From Bacillus sp. NEB1478 (GTDB lineage Bacteria; Bacillota; Bacilli; Bacillales; Fictibacillaceae), in contig NZ_CP134049.1 in NCBI RefSeq assembly GCF_031582965.1, positions 434,001 to 498,000 of the forward strand: a DNA stretch of 64,000 nucleotides. Direction: 5' to 3'. Within the stretch, counting starts at the first letter, position 1. Each line of letters begins with the position of its first letter. Under the pieces are notes generated by a model. The model made no database searches. It saw only the letters and a program-made list of their open reading frames with translations, and was not told where the DNA came from. The translations under genes and the position numbers were made by a program. Below, one piece after another: positions 46,355 to 55,112 of the stretch.

Positions 46355-47627
46355 AAGCGGCTTCCTTCGACAAAGTATTGGTTTCAATAGAGAGTTGACC
46401 GATTGCAGTATCTGCGATTCGTGAAGCTTCATAAGGTGAATCGGCAACGACGAGCACATGCCCCAAACGATGACCGTTTCGATCAAGTGGTTTCACGACA
46501 GTTCCAACTGAGGCAGACATAACAAACTGCTGAATTCCAGTTAGCATGTTCACTTCTTCAATGCCGGACAAATGTTGGATAACACCTGGATAAGCAGTAA
46601 TAAATCGAATTGCGGCTCCTTTTTTCACCTGTTGTTTATCAAATAGATCAGGTGTTTCATTCAAATATAGTTTGAGTACGTCTTTGACGATCGAATATCC
46701 CATGCTCAGTTCAACAAGTGTAGGAACTTTGTCTCCTCCAGGTCTAGCGTTAATCTCTATTAATTTTACTCCTTCTTTTGTTACTTTCACTTCGATGTGA
46801 GATGCCCCCATATTGAAACCAATAGCATCAAGTGAGTCAACAGCAACTTTCTCACACTCTTTTACAATCTTTTCGGGTAAGCCAGAAGGGAATGAATGAC
46901 CTACTTCAACGAAGTGCTTCCCAGCAGATAAAAATTTATCGGTTACGCCGATAACCACATGTTTTCCGTGATGAGTTAACACCTCGATGCTGACTTCATA
47001 TCCAACCATGTATTCTTCTACCAGCAATTCCTTGTTTGATCGACTTTGCCCTCTTGTGTTTTCAGCCTTGTTTTTAATGGACTCAAAGTGACTGATCAAC
47101 TCTTCTAAATCGTTGCATTTTACTACATCAGTGCTGCTTGTTTCATCTACGGGTTTTAGGATACATGGAAAGCCAATGTCACCTATGATTTCTTGTAAAT
47201 CAGCGCTCTCTCTCACCGCTTTAAATCTGGGAATGGGCACATCGGCTTTTTCGCAATAAACTCGGGTGAGATACTTGTTTCGAGCGATTGTTGCTGCAGT
47301 TGGATCAAGGGTAGGAAGACCTAAGTGCTTGGCCACTTTAGCCGCTATGGGTACATCATACTCCCCTAATGTTAAAAAAGCTGAGAAGGTCTTTTCTTTG
47401 ATCTCTTTATGAATTTCATGAAGTACATCTTCTACAGTGTTGGTTTCGCAATAACGAATATCATCAACATAATGATTAAAATAGTCTGCCCCACCAGGAA
47501 CATCAAGATATCGTTGAAGATCCCGAGTTAAGAAAGTGACGTGATATCCCATTTCTTTCGCCACTTTTAATCCTTCAAATCCTGATCCAGATAAATTACT
47601 TTCTAAAAACGCAATATGTTTTTTCAT
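46338..47627 (-). CDS. ATP-grasp ligase, L-amino acid ligase-like
   Basis: This 429-residue protein has an N-terminal pre-ATP-grasp domain (1-100), then an ATP-grasp domain with FPCILKPVDETSSTDVVKC, ELLVEEYMVGYEVSIEV, ASHIEVKVTKEGVKLIEINARPGGD, and a C-terminal domain as in L-amino acid ligases (BacD type). Metal-binding Glu and Asn are present in EINARPGG. Such enzymes join carboxylates to amines, often making dipeptides or tailoring natural products. It lies in an operon between an MFS transporter and the cysK-like gene, which suggests synthesis and export of a small peptide-like or amino-acid-derived metabolite. The substrates are unknown. Confidence 0.9.
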   Translation of the reverse strand: MKKHIAFLESNLSGSGFEGLKVAKEMGYHVTFLTRDLQRYLDVPGGADYFNHYVDDIRYCETNTVEDVLHEIHKEIKEKTFSAFLTLGEYDVPIAAKVAKHLGLPTLDPTAATIARNKYLTRVYCEKADVPIPRFKAVRESADLQEIIGDIGFPCILKPVDETSSTDVVKCNDLEELISHFESIKNKAENTRGQSRSNKELLVEEYMVGYEVSIEVLTHHGKHVVIGVTDKFLSAGKHFVEVGHSFPSGLPEKIVKECEKVAVDSLDAIGFNMGASHIEVKVTKEGVKLIEINARPGGDKVPTLVELSMGYSIVKDVLKLYLNETPDLFDKQQVKKGAAIRFITAYPGVIQHLSGIEEVNMLTGIQQFVMSASVGTVVKPLDRNGHRLGHVLVVADSPYEASRIADTAIGQLSIETNTLSKEAAYANHV

Positions 47628-47753
47628 CTTAAAAACCCCGCTTTCTGAATTGCTCTAACGCTATCATTGTCATATACCTGATATGTGACGAGTAGAAGTT
47701 TACTAGATTTTACTTTGTGTAACCAAACTATAGCCGGTTTGTTTGAAGTATTT

Positions 47754-48992
47754 TTACTTAGCTGCTTTTAATTTTGATTCCGGTGTTTTTTCTAAAATCA
47801 CTGACTTACTTAATGGAAGAGAGATAATAGAGAACAGGAGCAATGCAACGCCTAAACCTGCGTATAAGTAAGTGATAAGATCTTTACTCATGATTCCAGA
47901 GAAAACTGTAAGAAGAACCACTCTAAAAAGTGTTGTGAGGACTTGGTAAGTTGTGTTTACACGACCCAGATATTGAGGTGGAACGTGTACCATAATCAGT
48001 GTGTTTCTAATGATTCGACTGCCTGCATTACAAAAGCCCATGATAGCCATAACTGTCCAGAGGAGGGTATTCATGTGTAAAAAGGAAAGACTATAGAAAG
48101 AGATTCCGATAAAAAACATAAAAATAATAATTTGAATGGTTTCTGAAAAACGCTTACTAAATTGATTAATTAAAAAGCCGATGGAAATTGCTCCAAATGC
48201 GTAAGTGAATTCAGCTATGGCAAATGTGTTTGATCGACCATCAAGCATCACCGAGACATAGATAGGATTGAGATAATTACTCATCAGTACTAAAAGATAT
48301 GGTGAGAAGGTCAATAAGAAAAACCAAGCGAGCTTTTGGTTTTGTTTTAAGTAATGCAATCCTTCTAAAAACTCCATCATGATTCTTTTCTTACCTCTGT
48401 TTACTACTTTTTCTTTAGATTGATAGGAAACAAAAAACAATGTAATGGCTGATAGAACGTATAACAGTACATTGATCCAGAGCAATCCGGTTAAGCCGAG
48501 TGGTGCCAATAGCATGGCTGCCATTGCTCCAGAAACCATCGAAGCGGTTTGTCCTTCGATTTCCAATAGACTATTTACTTCTTTGTATTGATTGCTTGAA
48601 AATAATTCCTGTACGAGGGCATTTAAAACTGGGTAATGAACTGTAAAGTAGAGGGTTCCTGTTAAGTAAATGAGTGTTAAGACAATTAAGTTAAAAGAAA
48701 ATAGCATGCCCGCAAAAACTAAAGCAGTATTCAAAAAAATCATTGTAAACTGTAACCCCATGAAAAAACGTTTCCTTGAGTATCGATCGATAAATACACC
48801 AAGATATGGAGCGAGAAAGAATGTTACTACCGCTGAAATTAACATTGGCAACCCAAGGCTTCCCCCATTTTGAGGATCTAATTGGACCAGGTACCATGAG
48901 ACTCCAATAATAATAATCCCTGAACCAAGCCCAGAAAATAATGTGTTCAGGATGATTAGCCTTGCATTGTTGTTACGAAGTAAATCAATCAT
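47754..48992 (-). CDS. MFS transporter, drug/metabolite exporter type
   Basis: This 412-residue protein has 12 hydrophobic segments and the MFS loop 2-3 motif APYLGVFIDRYSRKRFFM. It resembles MFS_3-type proteins (enterobactin or macrolide exporters). The start at ATG 48992 is 9 nt from GAGAGG; ATG 49001 abuts it. As the first gene of an operon with an ATP-grasp ligase and cysK it probably exports the product. A good promoter lies upstream (49068-49096). Confidence 0.88.
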   Translation of the reverse strand: MIDLLRNNNARLIILNTLFSGLGSGIIIIGVSWYLVQLDPQNGGSLGLPMLISAVVTFFLAPYLGVFIDRYSRKRFFMGLQFTMIFLNTALVFAGMLFSFNLIVLTLIYLTGTLYFTVHYPVLNALVQELFSSNQYKEVNSLLEIEGQTASMVSGAMAAMLLAPLGLTGLLWINVLLYVLSAITLFFVSYQSKEKVVNRGKKRIMMEFLEGLHYLKQNQKLAWFFLLTFSPYLLVLMSNYLNPIYVSVMLDGRSNTFAIAEFTYAFGAISIGFLINQFSKRFSETIQIIIFMFFIGISFYSLSFLHMNTLLWTVMAIMGFCNAGSRIIRNTLIMVHVPPQYLGRVNTTYQVLTTLFRVVLLTVFSGIMSKDLITYLYAGLGVALLLFSIISLPLSKSVILEKTPESKLKAAK

Positions 48993-49043
48993 TTTTTTCA
49001 TCCTCTCTTCTAGTTGTATCCTCTAAAAACAAATGCCTTTATG

Positions 49044-49096
49044 ATTCACTCCCGTGAATTAAATCAAACTATAGCACCCTTCATTTTTTGGGTAAA
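49044..49096 (-). promoter_or_regulatory. Promoter and operator-like palindrome of the MFS operon
   Basis: On the minus strand TTTACC, 17 nt and TATAGT with preceding TGC give a strong sigma-A-type promoter (49096 to 49068). ATTCAC-GGGA-GTGAAT, a perfect 6-bp inverted repeat (49044-49059), lies right at the expected transcription start. Confidence 0.6.
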
Positions 49097-49290
49097 TACA
49101 TTTACTGGGGGTAACATTTGTTTTAACTCTTCTTCTTACAACGGCTCTTGACAAGGGATCTTGAAAAGCCAACTTATGAATGGATTGTTAATGACAATAA
49201 TAAATCTTTATTCTTCTTAAGCTAATACTTGGTAAGTTTTCATTTTTATGAAATTGTTGAAAAAATATAGAAGTTTATTTACGGAGGAAA

Positions 49291-49340
49291 GTAAAAGCTT
49301 AACCTGCTTTACAATATCTTTTTCCAACTCCTGCTATATA
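49291..49340 (+). promoter_or_regulatory. Possible promoter of the asparagine-synthetase-like operon
   Basis: TGC-TATATA (49332-49340) resembles an extended -10; TTTACA (49308-49313) is 21 nt upstream, which is too far for a standard pair. A small hairpin GTAAAAGC/GCTTTAC overlaps it. The rest of the 400-nt gap shows no gene. Confidence 0.35.
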
Positions 49341-49401
49341 AAATTGTTTTAACTTGGCTGAGCTAGACTTGCCAAAAACACAAATAGGAGTGGATACATG
49401 G

Positions 49402-51216
49402 ATGTGTAGAATCTTTGGTTACATTGGACCAGAAAAGGTAGCGGAGAGCGTTCTAAGAGAAGTATCAAATTTACAGTTAGCCGGTGGACCGGATCAGCAA
49501 TCCTTTAAAAATGGGGTTGGCTGGGCGATTGGGAACAACCGACTTTCCATTGTTGATCTAGATAACGGAGAACAGCCATACGAACTAGGTGAACATATCA
49601 GCGTGGTTTTTAACGGTGAAATTTATAACCATGAAGCTCTTCGCAAGGAATTAGTACAAAAAGGTTATGTTTTTAATGACCACTGTGACGGCTCAATTCT
49701 CCCAGCAATGTACTTTGAGTATGGAAAAGATTTTGTGCGGTATCTTGATGGTATGTTTGCCATTGCGGTTATTGATACTCGAAACGATTTGCATACGCTT
49801 TTATTAGCGACAGATCCAATCGGAATAAAATCACTGTATTACTACTGGGATGAAGCCAAAGGAGCTTTTTATTTCTCATCTGAACTTCCCTCTCTCCTTG
49901 GGTTTGAAAATATTCCGAAAAACCTATGGCTTCAAGGGGTCGATTCGTACCTGACAACAAAAGCTATTTTCGGTGAACGTACGATGTTTGAAGGAATCTA
50001 TACGATTCCCGCTTCTTCGTTTTTAGAAGTTAGACCAGGGGCTTGCCCTGAAGTAAGTAAGTGGAAAACTTATTTAACAGCGTCCAAACCAATCGAGGGA
50101 TATGAAGCCTCGAGTCAATCATTGCTATCCTATTTAACAAATGAGGTGAAGGGGCTTCTTGAGGCTGATGTGCCTATTTCTACAATTAACAGCGGTGGTC
50201 TCGATTCAAGTCTGATTACTGCGATCGCGAGCCAACATAAAAAAGGCATCCATTCGTTCAACATCGCATACAAGGGTGACTGGCCATTCGATGAGAAAGC
50301 TTTTGCTAGAGAAGTAGCTGAGAAGAACGGTACGATTCACCATCAAGTGACAATTGATCCAAAAGAATTCCAAAATATCATTCCCCAGGTTGTGAAGCAG
50401 CTCGGTCAGCCTAACGCAGATCCAATTACTTTAAGTACCTATTCACTATTTGAAGCTATAAATCAAGCGGGATTTAAGGTTGCTGTGTCTGGAGATGGAG
50501 CAGATGAAATGTTCGGAGGATATGATCGCTATAAAGAAGCGATGACTTGCATGGGAGATTGGATACGTCCATACGTCGATTCATTGGGAGCTGTAAATCA
50601 GAGTATCCGTGAGAGTCTATATAGTTCCGATTACACGGCATACCTAAATGAAAAAGGCAGAATGGGAAAAGCAATTGAAGAAAAACTGAAAAGTAAAAAC
50701 GGTAATCGTCTTGATACGATTTTGGAGTTCGAACGATCATATCGGTTACCTAACTATCACCTTCGTCGTGTAGATCACTTGAGTATGGCTCATTCTGTTG
50801 AAGTGAGAGTGCCGTTCTGTCAGCCACGTATCGTCAATTTTGCAAGTCAACTCACGGATGATGAGCGCATCAAGGGAGAACAAGTAAAACGTATTCTGTA
50901 TCGTTCAGCAGATGGATTGCTTCCACATTCCGTTTTACACAGAAAGAAGCAGCCGTTTACGCTTCCTATTAATGCGATGATGAGACCGGGTCTTCCTTTG
51001 TTTACCTTTATTCAGGAAGCGCTAAATTACGATACCATCCGAAACCAGAATTTATTTAATGTAAAGACAATTGATCAGTTGTTGAATCAACAGGCGCATG
51101 AGCCGAGCGATAAGAATGCTCTTGCATTATGGTCTGTAATGATGTTCCAGCTCTGGTCAACGCAATATGATGTTTCGATCGGCTCTCATTCCGCCAAAGT
51201 AGAGGTTTTGATTTAA
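49402..51216 (+). CDS. Asparagine synthetase-like glutamine-dependent amidotransferase
   Basis: The start is ATG 49402 because the next codon is Cys (MCRIFGYIG), the N-terminal nucleophile of class II glutamine amidotransferases; AGGAG is 11 nt upstream. Longer frames would bury this Cys. The 604-residue protein has the glutaminase domain (about 1-200, with NGEIYNH) and the synthetase domain with the pyrophosphate loop SGGLDSSLI near 265 and SGDGADEMFGGYDRY. It activates a carboxylate with ATP and forms an amide, or a ring as in beta-lactam synthetases. It leads a four-gene operon with isomerase, dehydrogenase and cyclic amidohydrolase genes, so it probably acts on a pathway intermediate rather than aspartate. 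Confidence 0.9.
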   Translation: MCRIFGYIGPEKVAESVLREVSNLQLAGGPDQQSFKNGVGWAIGNNRLSIVDLDNGEQPYELGEHISVVFNGEIYNHEALRKELVQKGYVFNDHCDGSILPAMYFEYGKDFVRYLDGMFAIAVIDTRNDLHTLLLATDPIGIKSLYYYWDEAKGAFYFSSELPSLLGFENIPKNLWLQGVDSYLTTKAIFGERTMFEGIYTIPASSFLEVRPGACPEVSKWKTYLTASKPIEGYEASSQSLLSYLTNEVKGLLEADVPISTINSGGLDSSLITAIASQHKKGIHSFNIAYKGDWPFDEKAFAREVAEKNGTIHHQVTIDPKEFQNIIPQVVKQLGQPNADPITLSTYSLFEAINQAGFKVAVSGDGADEMFGGYDRYKEAMTCMGDWIRPYVDSLGAVNQSIRESLYSSDYTAYLNEKGRMGKAIEEKLKSKNGNRLDTILEFERSYRLPNYHLRRVDHLSMAHSVEVRVPFCQPRIVNFASQLTDDERIKGEQVKRILYRSADGLLPHSVLHRKKQPFTLPINAMMRPGLPLFTFIQEALNYDTIRNQNLFNVKTIDQLLNQQAHEPSDKNALALWSVMMFQLWSTQYDVSIGSHSAKVEVLI

Positions 51217-51217
51217 C

Positions 51218-52252
51218 ATGTTGATATATATCGCAAAGGCAGAAGGCAGTGTCTCATCTACGGTGGTCATTGATGGTCGAAATATGGATAACGATCCAGC
51301 GATTATCCTTCCAGTATTAAGCTCTATTCACTCTAGGTTGCAGGAGATGAAAGGTTATAAAACTATTACGAAGTATGCGGTTATTCAGCCATCATCACAC
51401 CCTATGTACGATTTGAACTATTTCTTCTTCCAACTTATACCAGGAGAGCCGTGCCGATTTGAATACACCGGCAGCTGCGGACACTCTATACTCGCTTCCA
51501 TTCAAGTTGCGATTACATGGGGGTGGATTTCTAGTGCTTGTCCAGGACTTCGTGTCAGGGTTTATGTTGAAAACATCGGAAATAGTTTAGTTTGTGAAGT
51601 TGATCAAGCTACACGCCAGGGGATTAATTGTACGGCTCATTTTATTGAAACGGGGGACACCCGTCTTGGCAGTTTTCTGCTAACCGGTAATCCATCAGAT
51701 GTCCTGGAGACAGAGGACGGGGTGGTAGAAGTCTCTCTAATTTCCGCTGGAAATCCTTATGTCTTTGTAGATGCTAAAACACTTGGGTGTTTCAATCAGT
51801 TCGATCTGTTTCAAGCTGATGAGGTACTATTTCAAAAACTTCAGCGAATTCGAATTGCGGCATCTAAAAGACTGGGTTGGAATCCAGAAAGTGTTTTCCC
51901 AAAAATTGCAGCTGTGTCGCGATTCGATGAGGAAAGCCTGTCAGTTCGCGCTATCTCTGTTCCAAAGTGGCACCCGACGCTAGCGTTGACTGGTACAGCT
52001 TGTCTCGGTGTGGCATCAGCCATTAAAGATACTGTCGTTTACCGAATGATAGAAGGCATGAAGACAGAAAACGGTTTGGTAAAAATCGTGACTCAAGGAG
52101 GTACTACTTGTGTATCTAGTATCACAACTGGTTCTTCTTCAGAAGACCGCCTCTTGTATAACAGCATCTCAAACAAAAACGTTCAATTGATTGAACCAAT
52201 CAATCTAGCAAAAGGAGAGATTCATCCATGGAAACAGCCGGTATTGCTGTAA
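51218..52252 (+). CDS. PrpF-like isomerase (diaminopimelate-epimerase fold)
   Basis: This 344-residue protein reads like PrpF/4-oxalomesaconate tautomerase family members: SSTVVIDGRNMDNDPAIILP, ISAGNPYVFVDAKTLG and LTGTACLGVASAI. PrpF isomerises methylaconitate by proton transfer at a double bond. In the first half the usual CGN turn is CGHS (TGSCGHSILASIQ), so the active site may be altered. It starts 2 nt after the previous stop and ends 25 nt inside the next gene. A role in moving a double bond or cis-trans isomerising an unsaturated diacid or amide is inferred. Confidence 0.75.
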   Translation: MLIYIAKAEGSVSSTVVIDGRNMDNDPAIILPVLSSIHSRLQEMKGYKTITKYAVIQPSSHPMYDLNYFFFQLIPGEPCRFEYTGSCGHSILASIQVAITWGWISSACPGLRVRVYVENIGNSLVCEVDQATRQGINCTAHFIETGDTRLGSFLLTGNPSDVLETEDGVVEVSLISAGNPYVFVDAKTLGCFNQFDLFQADEVLFQKLQRIRIAASKRLGWNPESVFPKIAAVSRFDEESLSVRAISVPKWHPTLALTGTACLGVASAIKDTVVYRMIEGMKTENGLVKIVTQGGTTCVSSITTGSSSEDRLLYNSISNKNVQLIEPINLAKGEIHPWKQPVLL

Positions 52253-53343
52253 AAAGTAACTTGGATTACATTCTGCATGTACTTGAACAGAACGCTGCGT
52301 GTGCAGATGAAGTTGGTGAAACTTCCGCTGAATCCTTACAAGCCCTCCGAGAGTCGGGTCTGTTAGGATCTTTTGTACCATTTTCTTATGGGGGACTAGG
52401 AAAAAGCATTCTCGATGCTACTCGCATCATTGAGAGACTAGGTTCAGTCGATCCCTCAGTTGCAATTATTGCTTTTCAGCATATGTCGGTCATCTCCAGA
52501 ATTTTGGAGTGGGGGACAGAGGAACAAAAAAATAAATATTTACCTTTACTTGCCTCAGGTGAATGGATTGCAGCTTCTGCCTGGTCTGAAAAAGGAGCGG
52601 GAGCCAACAAACAGAACCTAGGAACCATTGCTCAGCCTCTTGGAAACGATAAATGGAAGGTTTCAGGCGAAAAAACTTTTACTACTGGTGCTGGACTCGC
52701 TGATTTGTATTTAGTTCTTGTGCAAACTGGGGAGAATCAAGCTGACTTTCTTTATGGTAACTCGGGTCAATCGTTTTTTTTGATTGAAACCAATACACCT
52801 GGTGTTTCTGCAAACTCCAGACTGAACCTATCAGGTATGAGAGGTTCATCGACTGGCTTTATTGAGATGGACGATTGTATTGTTTCTTCGGATGCACTTC
52901 TTGGTAGCGTCGGACAGGCACCATCGATTATTTCTCACATTCGTGAGTCGGGTATGTCATTGGGTGCTGTTTCGGTGGGAATATCTGATCGTGTTCTTGC
53001 TCTCGCTAAAGCACATTTAATCAAACGTAACCTCGCCAACAACCAAATTTTTCATTTTAAAATGTCTGAACTGAGCACTCTCCTTGAAGCCTCACGCTCT
53101 TTGGTTGAACGTGCAGCATCTGGTGATGATGAGTTGAGAGGCAGTTTATCTTATCAAAGTAAAGTTTTTGCCTCTGAAGTGAGCGAGAAAATTTGTCGTG
53201 ATTGCCAGCAAATCATGGGAGGTGGAGGTTACATGAGAGGTCAGGCTATCGAGCGCCTGACAAGGGACTCTCGAGCAGTCGCACTGATGGGACCTGTGAA
53301 TGATCTCGCAAAAGAGATTACAGGAAGAGAGATGATGATATGA
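52228..53343 (+). CDS. Acyl-CoA dehydrogenase-family flavoprotein
   Basis: This 371-residue protein has the ACAD three-domain order: an N-terminal helical domain (LQALRESGLLGSFVPFSYGG), a middle beta domain (AASAWSEKGAGANKQN, KVSGEKTFTTGAG) and a C-terminal helical domain (CRDCQQIMGGGGYMRGQAIERLTRDSRA). FAD-binding patterns are retained. The usual catalytic Glu is not obvious, as in ACAD relatives that act as monooxygenases or on carrier-bound substrates. AAAGGAGA supports the start. It probably oxidises or desaturates the amide or acid made by the previous enzymes. Confidence 0.85.
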   Translation: METAGIAVKSNLDYILHVLEQNAACADEVGETSAESLQALRESGLLGSFVPFSYGGLGKSILDATRIIERLGSVDPSVAIIAFQHMSVISRILEWGTEEQKNKYLPLLASGEWIAASAWSEKGAGANKQNLGTIAQPLGNDKWKVSGEKTFTTGAGLADLYLVLVQTGENQADFLYGNSGQSFFLIETNTPGVSANSRLNLSGMRGSSTGFIEMDDCIVSSDALLGSVGQAPSIISHIRESGMSLGAVSVGISDRVLALAKAHLIKRNLANNQIFHFKMSELSTLLEASRSLVERAASGDDELRGSLSYQSKVFASEVSEKICRDCQQIMGGGGYMRGQAIERLTRDSRAVALMGPVNDLAKEITGREMMI

Positions 53344-54776
53344 TCTTTGACTTAATAATTTTTAATGGACGTCTTGTTTTTCCTGACAATGTGTTTATCG
53401 GTGGGGTTGCTGTAAATAACGGTAAGATTGAAAAAATTTTTCAGCATAAGGATAATTTGTCAGGTATAAAAGAAATCGATGCAAAAGGGTCATACATTCT
53501 TCCTGGTTTGATTGACTCTCATGTACATTTTCGTACCCCTGGCTTGACTCATAAAGAAACTTGGAAAACAGGCAGTCAGGCGGCTGTAGCTGGTGGAGTG
53601 ACCACGGTACTCGATATGCCTAACACAAGTCCTTATACCACTTCCATGGCTCAAATTAATGATAAAGAGAATAATATCATTGGTCAGTCTCTTGTTGATT
53701 TCGGGTTTCATTTTGGGGTGGAGCCCAAAAATGTGTCTCGGTTAAATGAGGTAGATATAAAATCTGTAGCTAGTGTTAAAGTGTTTCTCACTGGACACCA
53801 TACGGCTAAAAATGTAATCTCCGATCAGTATGAGCTTGATGAGATTTTTAGAATCGCAGCAGATAAAAACATTCTTCTTACTCTGCACGCGGAGGATGAG
53901 ACAACATTAAACCTATTCCGAAGTCTTCAACAACCACCTACAAACCTAATTGACTATGAGAAGCATCTTCCTCGAACTGCAGGAATCATTGCCATCGGAC
54001 GTGTATTGGAATTCGTTAGAAAACACGGTACTCAAATACATGTGCTCCATGTTTCTTCAGCTGAGGAAGCAGAGCTCCTCGAGCTTGCGTCCCTTGCGGG
54101 TTACCCTGTAACTTATGAAACAACTCCACATCAACTATGGTTCAATGCTGATGAGAGCGTACATCTCGGCTCGAGAGCGAAGCTTAGTCCGGCGATAAGG
54201 AAAAAAGAGGACCAGTTTAGGTTGTGGAATTCTTTAATAAAAGGACATATGACTTCTGTGGGTAGTGATCATGCTCCTCATACAGCTGAAGAAAAAAATC
54301 AAGCATTTGAAAAATGCCCACCAGGACTACCTGGTGTACAAGAAATGCTTCCTGTTTTGGTAACGGGGCTATTGAAAAATTTCCCATCATTTACACACGA
54401 TGAAATTATGTGCAAAGTCGCAACAGTCCTAGCTTCAAGTCCAGCCGATCTTTTCAGAATTGATCACATTAAAGGACGACTTGCGGAAGGCTTGGATGCT
54501 GACATTGTCCTAATGGATTTAAATAATGAGTGGAAAGTTAAAGTCCAGGACCTATATGGACTTTGCCGATGGTCAGCTTATGAAGGAGAAGTGTTAAAAG
54601 GAAAACCCCATATGACGATTCGAGGAGGACAAATTGTTTATGACAATGGAAGATTTGGGAATCCAGATGGGAAAATGGTGAAATTTAAGGGGAAATCATT
54701 TCCGCGTTTTGTGGACTTGACATATAGTCCTTTCCATAGAATTTACGCTAAAGCGAGCAATAGCATTAAACCCTAA
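53340..54776 (+). CDS. Dihydroorotase/allantoinase-like cyclic amidohydrolase
   Basis: The ATGA overlap with the previous gene indicates coupling. This 478-residue amidohydrolase has the metal ligands in order: SHVHFRTPG, the carbamylated-lysine region SVKVFLTGHH, LHAEDE, HVLHVSSAEEAE and SDHAPH. The C-terminus has the DADIVLMDLN and WSAYEGEVLKGKP blocks of type I dihydroorotases and allantoinases. Such enzymes open or close cyclic imides, ureides or hydantoins. A housekeeping pyrC would normally sit in the pyr operon, so a specialised ring-forming or ring-opening step is inferred. Confidence 0.9.
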   Translation: MIFDLIIFNGRLVFPDNVFIGGVAVNNGKIEKIFQHKDNLSGIKEIDAKGSYILPGLIDSHVHFRTPGLTHKETWKTGSQAAVAGGVTTVLDMPNTSPYTTSMAQINDKENNIIGQSLVDFGFHFGVEPKNVSRLNEVDIKSVASVKVFLTGHHTAKNVISDQYELDEIFRIAADKNILLTLHAEDETTLNLFRSLQQPPTNLIDYEKHLPRTAGIIAIGRVLEFVRKHGTQIHVLHVSSAEEAELLELASLAGYPVTYETTPHQLWFNADESVHLGSRAKLSPAIRKKEDQFRLWNSLIKGHMTSVGSDHAPHTAEEKNQAFEKCPPGLPGVQEMLPVLVTGLLKNFPSFTHDEIMCKVATVLASSPADLFRIDHIKGRLAEGLDADIVLMDLNNEWKVKVQDLYGLCRWSAYEGEVLKGKPHMTIRGGQIVYDNGRFGNPDGKMVKFKGKSFPRFVDLTYSPFHRIYAKASNSIKP

Positions 54777-54864
54777 CAGAAGATACAAAGCAAAACTGAT
54801 AAATATTGAATGGGTTGTTTTTAGTAGAAGAAGCAATTAAACCGGTTAAGTTAATAGCACCCCC

Positions 54865-54897
54865 AAAAAACGTCCTAATTCTAGATGGACGTTTTTT
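54865..54897 (+). terminator. Intrinsic terminator of the amidotransferase operon
   Basis: AAAAAACGTCC and GGACGTTTTTT form a perfect 11-bp stem with an 11-nt loop. The remaining gap to 55112 is A+T rich with nothing recognisable. Confidence 0.88.
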
Positions 54898-55112
54898 ATC
54901 GTGTAGTTATATAAAATTTTTATTCAATCCGCTAAAAGGGAGATTTGTTATTATTTGGTTATTTGAGCACTCAAATTTATCTATGTACTCTATTAAGATA
55001 CTTTTAATCCTTTACACTTAAATCAGTTATTTTTGGTAGGTAAATAGGTTCAATAATAATCCTTAGTAAAGAGTTACACTGCGATTTAATGAACGACTAT
55101 TTAATTTTTTTC

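Noticed and set aside
45431..52252. D-cycloserine-type cluster (CysK-like, ATP-grasp, epimerase-fold protein)
   Set aside because: Three enzyme folds match loosely, but no arginine hydroxylase or hydroxyurea-forming hydrolase is present and the epimerase-fold protein is PrpF-like in a different operon.
54806..55021. Possible 71-codon gene after the amidohydrolase operon
   Set aside because: It spans an intrinsic terminator, lacks a good ribosome site and has no protein-like features.
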